A DNA stretch of 64,000 nucleotides. It comes from a candidate division Zixibacteria bacterium RBG-1. GTDB lineage: Bacteria > Zixibacteria > MSB-5A5 > DSPP01 > RBG-1. The position numbers and the translations under genes are program-made. The notes beneath the pieces were generated by a model, which had not been told where the DNA came from, made no database searches, and worked only from the letters and a program-made list of their open reading frames with translations. Shown in pieces: positions 17,366 through 25,948 of the stretch; the stretch's first letter is position 1; each line of letters begins with the position of its first letter. The stretch is taken from positions 1,978,001 to 2,042,000 of the forward strand of contig AUYT01000001.1 of NCBI GenBank assembly GCA_000447245.1, written 5' to 3'.

Positions 17366-20300
17366 TCATCTTCTTACCACCGCTTTCCCCAAGGCCTCTG
17401 ATTTTTTATTTCCTAAAGCTTTGCTTCTGGCCACGGCTTTATAAATGTAAACCCCGCTGGCTACCTGGTCTCCATCCTGGTCTTTGCCGTCCCAGACCGT
17501 GCTGTAGTTGTAATCTGTTAGTCCCGAGGCACTCTTTAGGGTACGAATCAGTTTTCCGGACAAAGTGTAAATTTTTATTTCTACCTCAGCTTCTTCTGTC
17601 AGTTTGTAGGTGAAGTTCGTTTGAGCGGAAAAGGGATTTGGATAATTTAAAAGCTCTGTGATCTGAAATTCTCCGGCTTGGGCAGTTTGAAAAGTGACTT
17701 TTTTGATGGTGGAATTGTTCAAGTTATCCCAGGCTTTCATTTTTAAAAAATTTGAACCGGGTGTTAAATTGGGTAAGCTGAAAGTCAATTTCCCTTTTTG
17801 AAAATTACCTAAATCATATTCAAACTGGCTGGTTATATCAAAAGTGGTGGAGGGATTGTCGTTTAAACTCAAAGTTATTCCATGCCCCAATTCCCCGGTA
17901 ATATTGATTCCGTTGGAGTCGGAAATAATTACCCGGGCTTCAGAATTTTGAGGAATCTGGTCTCCGTCAATAAAACCGGGTATGTTAGTAAAAATAATAT
18001 CTATTGTAGGGCCAAGGCTGTCGTTTACGGTTGTGTCTGAACCGGCAATATTCAATGAATCGCGGACTCCGGCCCCATCTGTGGTTTGGTCGTAAACATA
18101 AGCTGAAATTTTGGCATTGGTTCCGCCGTAGCTGATATCTTTGGGCACTATAAATTGAGCCTGAAACTGACCGGCCGAAACCACAAACGTTCCGCGGAAG
18201 ATAGAATTCCCCGGCAAAGTGTAATTCACTTTATCCTGATTGGCTTCGATTAAATGAGTTCGCTTTCTTTCCGCATCAAAAGCCTGTAAAAATAAAATTC
18301 CATTGAAATCGGTTTTTATGTTTCCTACGCTGTCCAAAACTTCCCCTTGAACAGTCACTCGGGATAAAGCTTTTAAAGTATCTGGTGCTACCGAGGTAAA
18401 ATTGACCTTTAATTTAGGCCTGCCTAATTTCAAATAGGGGTCTCCAAAATAGATGAATTCCCGGTCATTAAAATTGGGCTGTCTTAAAAATTTGGCAACA
18501 TATAAAGCTTCTCCTACAGTTAGGGAATCACCGGGTAAAAGCACATCATATACTAAATAATTTAAGGTTTTATTGGGGGTGGCATATACCGGCCGGGTAG
18601 CCGAAATTACCGCTACTCCACCTTTATCCGGAGTGCGCAAAAACTCTTCTCCCATTCCTTCCGAAAAAGGATTGTCAAAAAATCCGATAGAGCAGCTGGC
18701 TATGTAAATTAAAGGTAATCTTCTTTTGTTGCTTAAACGCGGAATGTCTGAAGTTCTTCTGAAAACCCATTCGTGCGCCAAGACATCCGGATTTCCGTGA
18801 CCCAAATAGTTGACTATCAAACTGCCGTCGTTGGAGCTTTTTATCACTGCCTCCTCGGCCTGGGGTTTTTTTAAATTGAAATCTAGAGGATACTCCATCA
18901 AATAAATTTTGTTCAAGTTGAAACTGGGAGGAATGTGTAACTTAGCTAAAACTTCGGCGTCATCGGTATGGTATCTTTCGGTTAAGGTTCCATCGGAATT
19001 CCGGTTGAATTCATCATCGGCGATGGAGGTAATCAGATTTCTCCAGGGTCCGAACTCTGGATTGGTTTCGTATTCTGAAACTTTATTGGAGACAATATCT
19101 ACATCAGCTGTGGTTTTAACCGGCCATCTCCCCACCACCATATCTATTCCCCTGTCTGTTCCGATGCTGGAATCTGAATCTAAAAACCCGTAGGACCCGA
19201 AATAGATATAATTGTCATCTGCCACCGAACCTGGTAAAACTAAAGGGGGAAGATATGTGACACTACCTGCTCCATTTAAATTTCTGTAATCATAAGTTCC
19301 ATCCCCTACCAAAAGTACCCAGGCCGGGGCGGGCTTGGTCCAGTTTTCAAAAGCATATTTCAAAAAATCCCTTATAGCCATCGGGTCAAAAAGCCCCCAG
19401 TCGAATTCATTGTAGATATCCTCAACGTTGACTAACTTCACCCGGTGCTGATTCTGTCTTAAGTTTACTAAAGAAGAGAAGTTATTTAAAAAATTGGGAT
19501 GAGAAATAACGATGAAATCAGCGCTGTTAGAGGGGTCAAGGGTATCTTTAAAATTGGCAAAAACCGCTTGCGAAATAGATAGAGGAGTTTTTTGTTTATT
19601 GTCCGCCACCAGATAATATCGTTTCTTTTGATTGGCTAAAAGGGTGTCCTGAAAACTCAAATTGCTGCCAGCCAATTGATAATTGGTAATCTGTTTGACA
19701 GCAAATAAGTCGGTGATATCCAGTAAGCTAAAAGTGGAAGTTACTCCTGTGATGTTATACTGCAAAACTCCGGATGTATCCCGTGATTCGAAAAATAGCT
19801 GTCCGTCCCTTGCTTCGGCACGGCTGGAATACTCTACTTCGTAATAATCGATATATGCAACCCGGGAGAAAATAAGCTCAATCTGATTCAAACCCTCAAT
19901 CAGACTGGCGGTTTTAGCTTCAGTGGTGTCACCAAAGGTTCGGGTTATAATAGCCGGATCGGTGTTGACAATTATAGTGGGGGGAACAAAGCGGGCATTG
20001 ACTTTAAGTCTGGTGGTATCTGAAGTGATTATTCCGCTCAAAGATAAGAACAGGTTGGTACTCTGGGTGGTCAGCCAGAACCAGCGGGAATAATCAAAAA
20101 TTTCACCATTGATGACTGCTAAATGTGTATCATTTTCCAGATGTAATCTGGCTTTGGTTTTATCAACCATAACAGGGTTGGAATCAGCCAAACTGCCATC
20201 TTTGACAGTCATTCTTTTATTAGGGAAACTTCCTCCCCAGGTCAGCCAGTACACATTTTGAGTGGTGTAGTTATTGGTATAATGATTGTACTGGTTATTA

Positions 20301-21295
20301 ACTGAATCGTAATCCCAGTTATTGACTGACCAGCCGTAGAACAAAATGTAATCCGAACTGTTAAAAACTCCGTCATTTTCTCCGGCCACGTAGATGGCTA
20401 ATTCTCTTAAAGCGGGTCTGGGGACAAAATTGCTTAAAGGCAGGGCTTTGCCGCCTCCATTAAAAATCTGAATGGTTCGGGGGTCAATCTGACTGACATC
20501 AATGCCGGCTGACTGCAATGTAGAAACATCGATTTTATACAAACCATCTTCCCTAGTGATAATCTTGTAGCAATTGACTGCACTTGCTAAGGGGTTAGCA
20601 GGAAAGTAATTTGCTGTCGAGGTCTGGGACTTTCTCCAGTTTTTCGCCTGTTCAAAGTTAAGTACCATATTTTGAAAAATCTTATCAAAACTATCTTTTT
20701 CCTGAGAATAGCTTTTCGTTTTGGGGCCGACAAAGTCCACTTTTAAGCTAATTTCTGAATAATACCTGACTGTGTTTCTGGCCGGATTATACTGCACTGG
20801 GAAAATTCTAATTCTGGCAACTTTCTGGTTTCTGACCCACATTACCTTTTCAACTTCCACCAAATTTTGAGGATAGAATTGGTCTGATGTAGAATAGTTC
20901 TGCGGGAATAACTCTTTTTTGAAAGGAGACTCGAAATTTTCACCTAGAGTATCTGCTATAGCTAGGTTAATTTGGGATATCTCCCTGAATTTGTAATCTG
21001 AAACCGAAACTTCAATATTGGCATCCGGAGGGATACCTAAGGCAATGATTCTCACCGGAAGTTGAGGTTTTCCTTTTTCTCTTAACAAAGGTGACTTCTC
21101 TATTTCTATTAAATCATAAGATAAATTATTCATCGACAATCTGTTTCTTTCAAAATCCGGCACCTGATATATCAGATTCACACCGGTCTCATCTGAGCTT
21201 ATAATTTTAAAGTCAGAATATCCACTGCCTAAAGCTAAATTTGTCAAACTCATCATAACCACTAAAAGTAATCTACTTCCCTTAACTTTTTCCAT
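17366..21295 (-). CDS. gingipain-type (C25) cysteine protease, PorU-like, with T9SS C-terminal domain
   Basis: This 1309-residue exported protease has the C25 catalytic dyad: NYLGHGNP with H833, and IASCSIGF with C868. Together with the Asp-rich LLVGDGTYDYR segment near residue 660 these are typical of the gingipain/PorU fold. An N-terminal propeptide-like region with C25 pro-domain character (APAWVLL and earlier beta strands) precedes it. The final 90 residues (LLNYPNPFSAQTNFTYKL ... ASGVYIYKA ... KAVVRR) are a T9SS type A domain. PorU is the type IX sortase and is usually encoded beside porV, as here. An ordinary secreted C25 peptidase is the alternative. The signal peptide (MEKVKGSRLLLVVMMSLTNLALG) supports the start, but AAAGG abuts the ATG, so Shine-Dalgarno spacing is poor. 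A structured leader ending in a terminator lies directly upstream. Confidence 0.9.
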   Translation of the reverse strand: MEKVKGSRLLLVVMMSLTNLALGSGYSDFKIISSDETGVNLIYQVPDFERNRLSMNNLSYDLIEIEKSPLLREKGKPQLPVRIIALGIPPDANIEVSVSDYKFREISQINLAIADTLGENFESPFKKELFPQNYSTSDQFYPQNLVEVEKVMWVRNQKVARIRIFPVQYNPARNTVRYYSEISLKVDFVGPKTKSYSQEKDSFDKIFQNMVLNFEQAKNWRKSQTSTANYFPANPLASAVNCYKIITREDGLYKIDVSTLQSAGIDVSQIDPRTIQIFNGGGKALPLSNFVPRPALRELAIYVAGENDGVFNSSDYILFYGWSVNNWDYDSVNNQYNHYTNNYTTQNVYWLTWGGSFPNKRMTVKDGSLADSNPVMVDKTKARLHLENDTHLAVINGEIFDYSRWFWLTTQSTNLFLSLSGIITSDTTRLKVNARFVPPTIIVNTDPAIITRTFGDTTEAKTASLIEGLNQIELIFSRVAYIDYYEVEYSSRAEARDGQLFFESRDTSGVLQYNITGVTSTFSLLDITDLFAVKQITNYQLAGSNLSFQDTLLANQKKRYYLVADNKQKTPLSISQAVFANFKDTLDPSNSADFIVISHPNFLNNFSSLVNLRQNQHRVKLVNVEDIYNEFDWGLFDPMAIRDFLKYAFENWTKPAPAWVLLVGDGTYDYRNLNGAGSVTYLPPLVLPGSVADDNYIYFGSYGFLDSDSSIGTDRGIDMVVGRWPVKTTADVDIVSNKVSEYETNPEFGPWRNLITSIADDEFNRNSDGTLTERYHTDDAEVLAKLHIPPSFNLNKIYLMEYPLDFNLKKPQAEEAVIKSSNDGSLIVNYLGHGNPDVLAHEWVFRRTSDIPRLSNKRRLPLIYIASCSIGFFDNPFSEGMGEEFLRTPDKGGVAVISATRPVYATPNKTLNYLVYDVLLPGDSLTVGEALYVAKFLRQPNFNDREFIYFGDPYLKLGRPKLKVNFTSVAPDTLKALSRVTVQGEVLDSVGNIKTDFNGILFLQAFDAERKRTHLIEANQDKVNYTLPGNSIFRGTFVVSAGQFQAQFIVPKDISYGGTNAKISAYVYDQTTDGAGVRDSLNIAGSDTTVNDSLGPTIDIIFTNIPGFIDGDQIPQNSEARVIISDSNGINITGELGHGITLSLNDNPSTTFDITSQFEYDLGNFQKGKLTFSLPNLTPGSNFLKMKAWDNLNNSTIKKVTFQTAQAGEFQITELLNYPNPFSAQTNFTYKLTEEAEVEIKIYTLSGKLIRTLKSASGLTDYNYSTVWDGKDQDGDQVASGVYIYKAVARSKALGNKKSEALGKAVVRR

Positions 21296-21304
21296 CCTTT
21301 GGAT

Positions 21305-21337
21305 AAATAAAAACGAGTGTTAGAGCCCTAACACTCG
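21305..21337 (-). terminator. intrinsic terminator just upstream of the C25 protease start
   Basis: On the minus strand CGAGTGTTAG and CTAACACTCG (10 perfect pairs, 21314-21337, 4-base loop) are followed by TTTTTATTT (21313-21305). The U-tract exists only in this direction. It ends 10 bases before the start codon of the protease gene, inside its transcript if the promoter at 21459-21486 is used. Confidence 0.7.
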
Positions 21338-21452
21338 GCTAAAAAATAGCACTAGTCAAAGGGCTAAATAAATGCACCACCGCTAACTACCTGAAAACGT
21401 TTCTCTTTTAAACACCCTTTAACTATTGCTCTATATTCATTCCTCTTTTGTC
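21338..21452 (-). promoter_or_regulatory. candidate structured leader (riboswitch-like) of the surface operon
   Basis: From the presumed transcription start near 21452 the minus-strand RNA can form a long-range stem of 11 pairs: 21425-21415 (TAGTTAAAGGG) with 21363-21353 (CCCTTTGACTA). It encloses about 50 bases, and a short GCTA/TAGC stem follows before the terminator at 21337. One pair is U-G in this RNA and would be a mismatch on the other strand. Aptamer-like stem plus terminator next to a start codon is the layout of a transcription-attenuating riboswitch. I cannot match it to a known class; a stand-alone small RNA is the alternative. Confidence 0.4.
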
Positions 21453-21458
21453 AGCTAT

Positions 21459-21486
21459 AATCTATTAAAAAACCTCAATTTGTCAA
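21459..21486 (-). promoter_or_regulatory. promoter of the C25/PorV surface operon
   Basis: TTGACA (21481-21486) and TAGATT (21459-21464) on the minus strand are 16 bases apart. A similar CTTGACAAAT context recurs upstream of the TonB receptor operon (54317-54322). This would drive the genes from 21295 downward. Confidence 0.5.
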
Positions 21487-21532
21487 GTGGTTTTTTGGCA
21501 AATTTGAGCTAACTCCTTGAAAATCAAGCAAA

Positions 21533-22642
21533 TTACTGGGCGAATCTCTGATTTTCAGTCAGCTTGTAAAGTACCATTTCAGCTGATTTTCCGGCCCTGA
21601 AAGCATTAAGCAGAATTGAGGCCTGTTCATAGGCCTTTTGCTCAATGGTCTCTTTGGATTTTTTATCAATATTGTCAATCTCTTTTTTGAAGACTTTGGT
21701 AGCAAATTTGATGTCTTTTTTATTTTCACTGGCCCATTTTTGCATCTCAGAGAATAAATCCTGCGGTAAATACTTGTGAGCTATATTTTGCCATTCGGTC
21801 CCTACATTGGCTTTTCTGATACCCAAATCCGGCATTTTTTTGATGACCTCCAAGGGGGTTCCGGTGGTTCCGTGCTGGGCTATGTTGACCTGAAACTTTT
21901 TAATGGCTTGATAGATTTCATCGGTTCTTTTCAAATCCACGTTGGCTTCCTCTCCGGGCAGATAATTTCCATGTTTGGAGCCGTTATTTATTCCCAAAAC
22001 ATCCGGCTTTACTCCGGCTGAAATCAGCCCCTCGATAAATTCTACTGCCTCTTCTACTGTTGTAATTTCAGCTTTCTGCCCGGCATGAGTGATCTCCCCC
22101 ACTTCAGTTTCTAAACCGTATCCGTAGGGTAAAATTTTATAAGCCAGCCGAGAGGTTATCTCTATGTTATCCTTGACTTCATTGAAAGAACCATCCAAGG
22201 CAAAAGAAGTATATCCGGCTTTGATTTGGGCTTCGATTAACTGCAGAGTGGAGTCGAATTCTTCTTGGGATTTATTTTTGACTGTCAGATGGTCAGCGTG
22301 AATGAAAAATGGTTTGGTAAACCCTCTTTCTTCGGCATACCCGACCACGGTGTCGAAGAAAATCTCCGGGGTCATTCCGGTATATCCACCATCCAGCCCA
22401 CCTTCAGTTTTCGCCAGCTCAAAAGCCACCACCGCATCTAATTCCTTGGCCGCTTTCATAATCCCGGGGATAACATGTCTGATTCTGATATTACAAGCCA
22501 TAATGACCACTGGCACGTCCCGGATGACGCTGAAGATATCGCGGGAGGATAAAAGGCAGACTTTAGATTTAGAGCCGAGTTTCTCCCGGACAATCTGGGG
22601 TCTTAAATCTAAGATTCTGGATTCAGCGGTTATAGCTGGCAT
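21533..22642 (-). CDS. class II fructose-bisphosphate aldolase-family protein
   Basis: This 369-residue protein shows class II (zinc) aldolase hallmarks: FIHADHL for the metal-binding histidine and aspartate, YGLETEVGEI with a further glutamate, GINNGSKHG for a second histidine, and IAQHGTTGTP (phosphate and metal site). The enzymes cleave or form fructose-1,6-bisphosphate or related ketose bisphosphates by zinc-stabilised enolate chemistry. It is in the size range of the family. Tagatose-bisphosphate or another ketose-bisphosphate substrate cannot be excluded. It stands alone: the C25 surface operon downstream has its own promoter, and the DUF554 gene upstream is separated by 57 bp. Confidence 0.88.
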   Translation of the reverse strand: MPAITAESRILDLRPQIVREKLGSKSKVCLLSSRDIFSVIRDVPVVIMACNIRIRHVIPGIMKAAKELDAVVAFELAKTEGGLDGGYTGMTPEIFFDTVVGYAEERGFTKPFFIHADHLTVKNKSQEEFDSTLQLIEAQIKAGYTSFALDGSFNEVKDNIEITSRLAYKILPYGYGLETEVGEITHAGQKAEITTVEEAVEFIEGLISAGVKPDVLGINNGSKHGNYLPGEEANVDLKRTDEIYQAIKKFQVNIAQHGTTGTPLEVIKKMPDLGIRKANVGTEWQNIAHKYLPQDLFSEMQKWASENKKDIKFATKVFKKEIDNIDKKSKETIEQKAYEQASILLNAFRAGKSAEMVLYKLTENQRFAQ

Positions 22643-22699
22643 ATTGTATCCTTCTTATATACGAAACTTTTTATATTATCGGAAAGTTTTGAGATTTGG

Positions 22700-23377
22700 T
22701 TATTTAAAAATTGCAGCTAAAATCACGACTATCACCAAAGCCGGTAGAAAATTCCCTACTGGAATCTTTTTAATTCCCAAGAGAAACAGACCTATTCCTA
22801 CTATTAGTAAACCGCCCGTAGCGGTTAATTCATTGATAATATGTTCGGTTAAAAGAAAAGCCAGCTGGCCCCCTAAAAGAGTCAAAAGACCCTGATAGAT
22901 TAAAACTACTAAAGCCGAAAATAAAACTCCGACTCCCAAAGAAGAGGCAAAAGCCAAAGAGGCAAATCCATCTAACATTGATTTAGCATATAAAATCGAA
23001 GCATCTCCTCTCATACCATCTTCTAATGAACCTACAATAGTCATTGGTCCTACACAAAATACTAAACTGGCAGTCACAAAACCCAAGACAAAATTTCCGG
23101 ATTGAGATTTGACTCTTTTTTTTATTACTTCTCCAATATTTTCTAACTTTTGCTCTAAGTTTAAAAGTTCACCAATAATTCCCCCAATGGCTAAACTAGC
23201 AATCACCAATAAAATTTCACTGGACCGGAAAGCCATTTTGAAACCAATTAAAAGAGTAGCTAATCCTAAGGCAGAAGTCACAATAGTTTTCATCTTTTCC
23301 GAAAACTTGGCCCCAATCCCTAAGCCAGCCAGTGAGCCAATAATTACTGTTGCTGTATTAACTAATGTTCCTTTCAT
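22700..23377 (-). CDS. DUF554 family membrane protein
   Basis: This 225-residue protein has about seven hydrophobic helices. It starts with MKGTLVNTATVIIGSLAGLG, the typical DUF554 N-terminus, and contains GFVTASLVFCVGPMTIVGS followed by an AKSMLDGFAS segment that is highly characteristic of the family (YqgA/YdfK). Function is not established; a transport or channel-like role is often suggested. It is upstream of the aldolase gene on the same strand, and repeat sequences lie between it and tnaA. Confidence 0.9.
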   Translation of the reverse strand: MKGTLVNTATVIIGSLAGLGIGAKFSEKMKTIVTSALGLATLLIGFKMAFRSSEILLVIASLAIGGIIGELLNLEQKLENIGEVIKKRVKSQSGNFVLGFVTASLVFCVGPMTIVGSLEDGMRGDASILYAKSMLDGFASLAFASSLGVGVLFSALVVLIYQGLLTLLGGQLAFLLTEHIINELTATGGLLIVGIGLFLLGIKKIPVGNFLPALVIVVILAAIFK

Positions 23378-23414
23378 ATACTTTCGAATTCAATTTGACC
23401 CCTCCTTTATCCTC

Positions 23415-23556
23415 CCCTCTCCTTGTAGGAGAGGGTTAGGGTGAGGTCATAAAACTAACAAAACAAAGTTGTCATTTTGAGTCCGCCTTAGGTGGACGAA
23501 GAATCTCGTTTTAATCTTTCTAACTCCCAGAACTTTCACTTCGTTCAGGATAACAA
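23415..23556. repeat. dispersed palindromic repeats (copy 1)
   Basis: Two unit types lie between the DUF554 and tnaA genes. The first is CCCTCTCC-TTGTA-GGAGAGGG (23415-23435), a perfect 8-bp palindrome. The second is an imperfect inverted repeat beginning TGTCATTTTGAG (23470) and closing with TTCAGGATAACA (to 23556), with an internal GTCC...GGAC hairpin and the core GAAGAATCTCGTTTT. Both unit types recur at 62510-62760. These resemble REP/MITE-like intergenic elements; no transposase is nearby. Confidence 0.65.
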
Positions 23557-23565
23557 AAGCATACA

Positions 23566-24939
23566 TCATACCTCTTCCAATTTAGCTGTAAAATGCCTCA
23601 ACCAGGGAGCTTCATAAACCAATTTCAACCCCTTTACTTTGCCCTTTTTCTTTTTTACCTCTTCAAAAACAGAAGCAACATAATCCATATGCGAATTAGT
23701 ATAAACTCTGCGGGGGATGGCTAAGCGGACCAAATCAGCATCTGGAAAAATCATTTTTCCACTTTCTTTGTCCTTACGGGAAAGCATCAGGCCACCCACT
23801 TCTACGGAACGAACTCCCCCTTCTTTATACAGAGAACAAGTCAAAGCCTGTGCCGGGTAATTTTCTTTTTTTATGTGAGAAAGCATCTCTCCTCCATCTA
23901 CAAAAACAGCATGTCCGCCGGTAGGTTTTACAATGGGAACTCCCAGTTTATCCAGCTGGTCACCCAAATACTTAACCTGATTTACTCTAAAAGCTAAATA
24001 ATCCTCATCTAATACCTCTTGCAAACCACGAGCCACTGCTTCCAAATCCCGACCAGCTAAACCACCATAGGTCCTGAAACCTTCAAATAACACCAAAAGA
24101 TGAGTAACTTTATCCACCAAAGTTGCATCATTACAAGCAAAAAAACCCCCCATATTCGCCAAGCCATCTTTCTTGGCTGACATTATACATCCCTCACCGT
24201 ATGAAAACAGTTCCTGACAAATCTCTTTAATGGTTTTATTTTCATACCCTTTTTCTCTTTTTTTGATGAAATAAGCATTTTCTGCAAATCTACAGGCATC
24301 GAAGTATAATGGTATTCCGTATGTGGACAAAAGTTCTTTAGTCTCTTTTATATTTTGCATTGAAACCGGTTGCCCACCAACAGAATTATTGGTAATAGTC
24401 AAAGTACCTAAGGGAATTTTTTCTTTACCCACTTTCTTAATCAAATCATCCAGTTTCCCTAAATCTATATTCCCTTTAAAAGGATGTTCACAGTCTTTGG
24501 TTTGGATCACTAAATCAACTGGTATTCCACCTACATAAGAGATGTTGGCTCGGGTAGTATCAAAATGGGTGTTGGATGGGACGTAATCCCCTTTTTTCAA
24601 AACCGTGGTAAAAAATAAATGCTCTCCTGCCCGACCTTGATGAACTGGAATTACATGTTTATAGCCAAAAATCTCTTGAACAATTTTTTCCAATTTATAA
24701 TAACTTTTAGCTCCGGCATAAGCTTCATCCCCTAGCATTAAAGCTGACCACTGAGAATCAGACATAGCAGAAGTCCCTGAATCAGTCAATAAATCTATGA
24801 AAACATCCTCGGACTTCAGATTGAATAAATTGAAGTGTGCCTGTTTCAGTCTTTGCTCTCTTTCTGGATAAGAAAGCAGTTTTATCGACTCAACCGTTTT
24901 TATTTTATATGGCTCAACTAATGCTTTCACTGGACACAA
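23566..24939 (-). CDS. tnaA: tryptophanase (tryptophan indole-lyase)
   Basis: This 457-residue PLP enzyme of the beta-eliminating lyase family would convert tryptophan to indole, pyruvate and ammonia. Visible features are IDLLTDSGTSAMSD (residues 48-61), HQGRAGE (100-106, PLP phosphate and substrate region), FDACRFAENAYF, and MSAKKDGLANMGG with the Schiff-base lysine K257. The tyrosine phenol-lyase homologue carries Arg at the position where this protein reads VEVGGLMLSR. Together with the C-terminal LRHFTAKLEEV this favours tryptophanase. The N-terminus overlaps the upstream asparaginase gene by 26 bp, so the pair is translated together. No tnaC leader is seen, nor a tnaB permease. Confidence 0.88.
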   Translation of the reverse strand: MCPVKALVEPYKIKTVESIKLLSYPEREQRLKQAHFNLFNLKSEDVFIDLLTDSGTSAMSDSQWSALMLGDEAYAGAKSYYKLEKIVQEIFGYKHVIPVHQGRAGEHLFFTTVLKKGDYVPSNTHFDTTRANISYVGGIPVDLVIQTKDCEHPFKGNIDLGKLDDLIKKVGKEKIPLGTLTITNNSVGGQPVSMQNIKETKELLSTYGIPLYFDACRFAENAYFIKKREKGYENKTIKEICQELFSYGEGCIMSAKKDGLANMGGFFACNDATLVDKVTHLLVLFEGFRTYGGLAGRDLEAVARGLQEVLDEDYLAFRVNQVKYLGDQLDKLGVPIVKPTGGHAVFVDGGEMLSHIKKENYPAQALTCSLYKEGGVRSVEVGGLMLSRKDKESGKMIFPDADLVRLAIPRRVYTNSHMDYVASVFEEVKKKKGKVKGLKLVYEAPWLRHFTAKLEEV

Positions 24940-25948
24940 AGGGTAAGTTAAAATGTTTTTTCAATTTAAAATCTGCTTTAATATAGCCCACTACCAATCC
25001 GGACCAATTTTTTATTTTAGGATAAGCGAACTTTTCCATTTTTTTCAAGTCTGATTTGGACAATACACCCAATTGTCTTAGAACTTCAGCCACCACACAG
25101 CCGACTGCCCGATTATTCCCATCTAAAATTCTGACCGCTACTCCCAAATCTTCTCCTTTAATACCAAAACACTGCAAGGCTTCAGCTCCGGCTTTGGAGA
25201 TTACTTTGCCACCCGAAACTTTATCTAAAATATAATCCAATCTTCCCTGTCCGGAAATCATTTCCGGGTATTTTTTCATAGAATTTAAAACAATTTTCAG
25301 AGACTCTCTGTGATTGGAGTCAGAAGAAACCAATCTGGCGAATCCCAATGCCATATTGCTTAAAGGTAAGGCAAAATTGGGAGCCGAGCAACCGTCAATC
25401 CCGATTTTAATTTTATTTTCTGGATACTCGCAAACCCCTGCTACAGCTTTTAAAATCATTTTCTGGACCGGATGCTTAGGGTTGATATAATCTCTGGGAT
25501 TAAAACCTTTGTATTTTGACACAGCCAGCATACCGGAATGTTTTCCGGAGCAGTTATGCTGCAGGACCGAGAATTTCTGCTTGGGACCAGGTATAATTCC
25601 TTTAAGTGTGTAATATAAAGGAGGTTGAGTGCCACATTTTAAATATTTTTCTGATAAACCAACCTTTTTCAAAATTTTTTTGACCGTATCTACGTGGATT
25701 TTTTCTCCGTTGTGTGAGCCCGAGACAATGGCCAGTTCTCTGGTTGAAAAATCGAAATGCTCTGCAGCACCTGACTCAATCAAGGGAATGGTCTGAAAAG
25801 GTTTAGCCGATGACCTCAAGTAGGTGAAAAAATTGGGGTCACCGGCTGAGTATATCAATCTGCCTTTGGAGTCAACGACCGCTACCGAACCGAAATGAAC
25901 CGATTCGACTGTCTTACCCCGATAAACCTTGGCTAAAATCTCCGGCAT
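24914..25948 (-). CDS. asparaginase (COG4448 type)
   Basis: This 344-residue protein belongs to the asparaginase II family (PF06089-type). It has the family pattern LRSSAKPFQTIPLIESGAAE, then IVSGSHNGE, then LQHNCSGKHSGMLA and IGIDGCSAPNFALPLS in order, each consistent with full length. The enzymes hydrolyse asparagine to aspartate and ammonia in the cytoplasm. Its ATG overlaps the stop of the aminotransferase gene upstream at 25948, and its 3' end overlaps tnaA. The three genes form an amino-acid degradation operon. Confidence 0.9.
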   Translation of the reverse strand: MPEILAKVYRGKTVESVHFGSVAVVDSKGRLIYSAGDPNFFTYLRSSAKPFQTIPLIESGAAEHFDFSTRELAIVSGSHNGEKIHVDTVKKILKKVGLSEKYLKCGTQPPLYYTLKGIIPGPKQKFSVLQHNCSGKHSGMLAVSKYKGFNPRDYINPKHPVQKMILKAVAGVCEYPENKIKIGIDGCSAPNFALPLSNMALGFARLVSSDSNHRESLKIVLNSMKKYPEMISGQGRLDYILDKVSGGKVISKAGAEALQCFGIKGEDLGVAVRILDGNNRAVGCVVAEVLRQLGVLSKSDLKKMEKFAYPKIKNWSGLVVGYIKADFKLKKHFNLPFVSSESIS

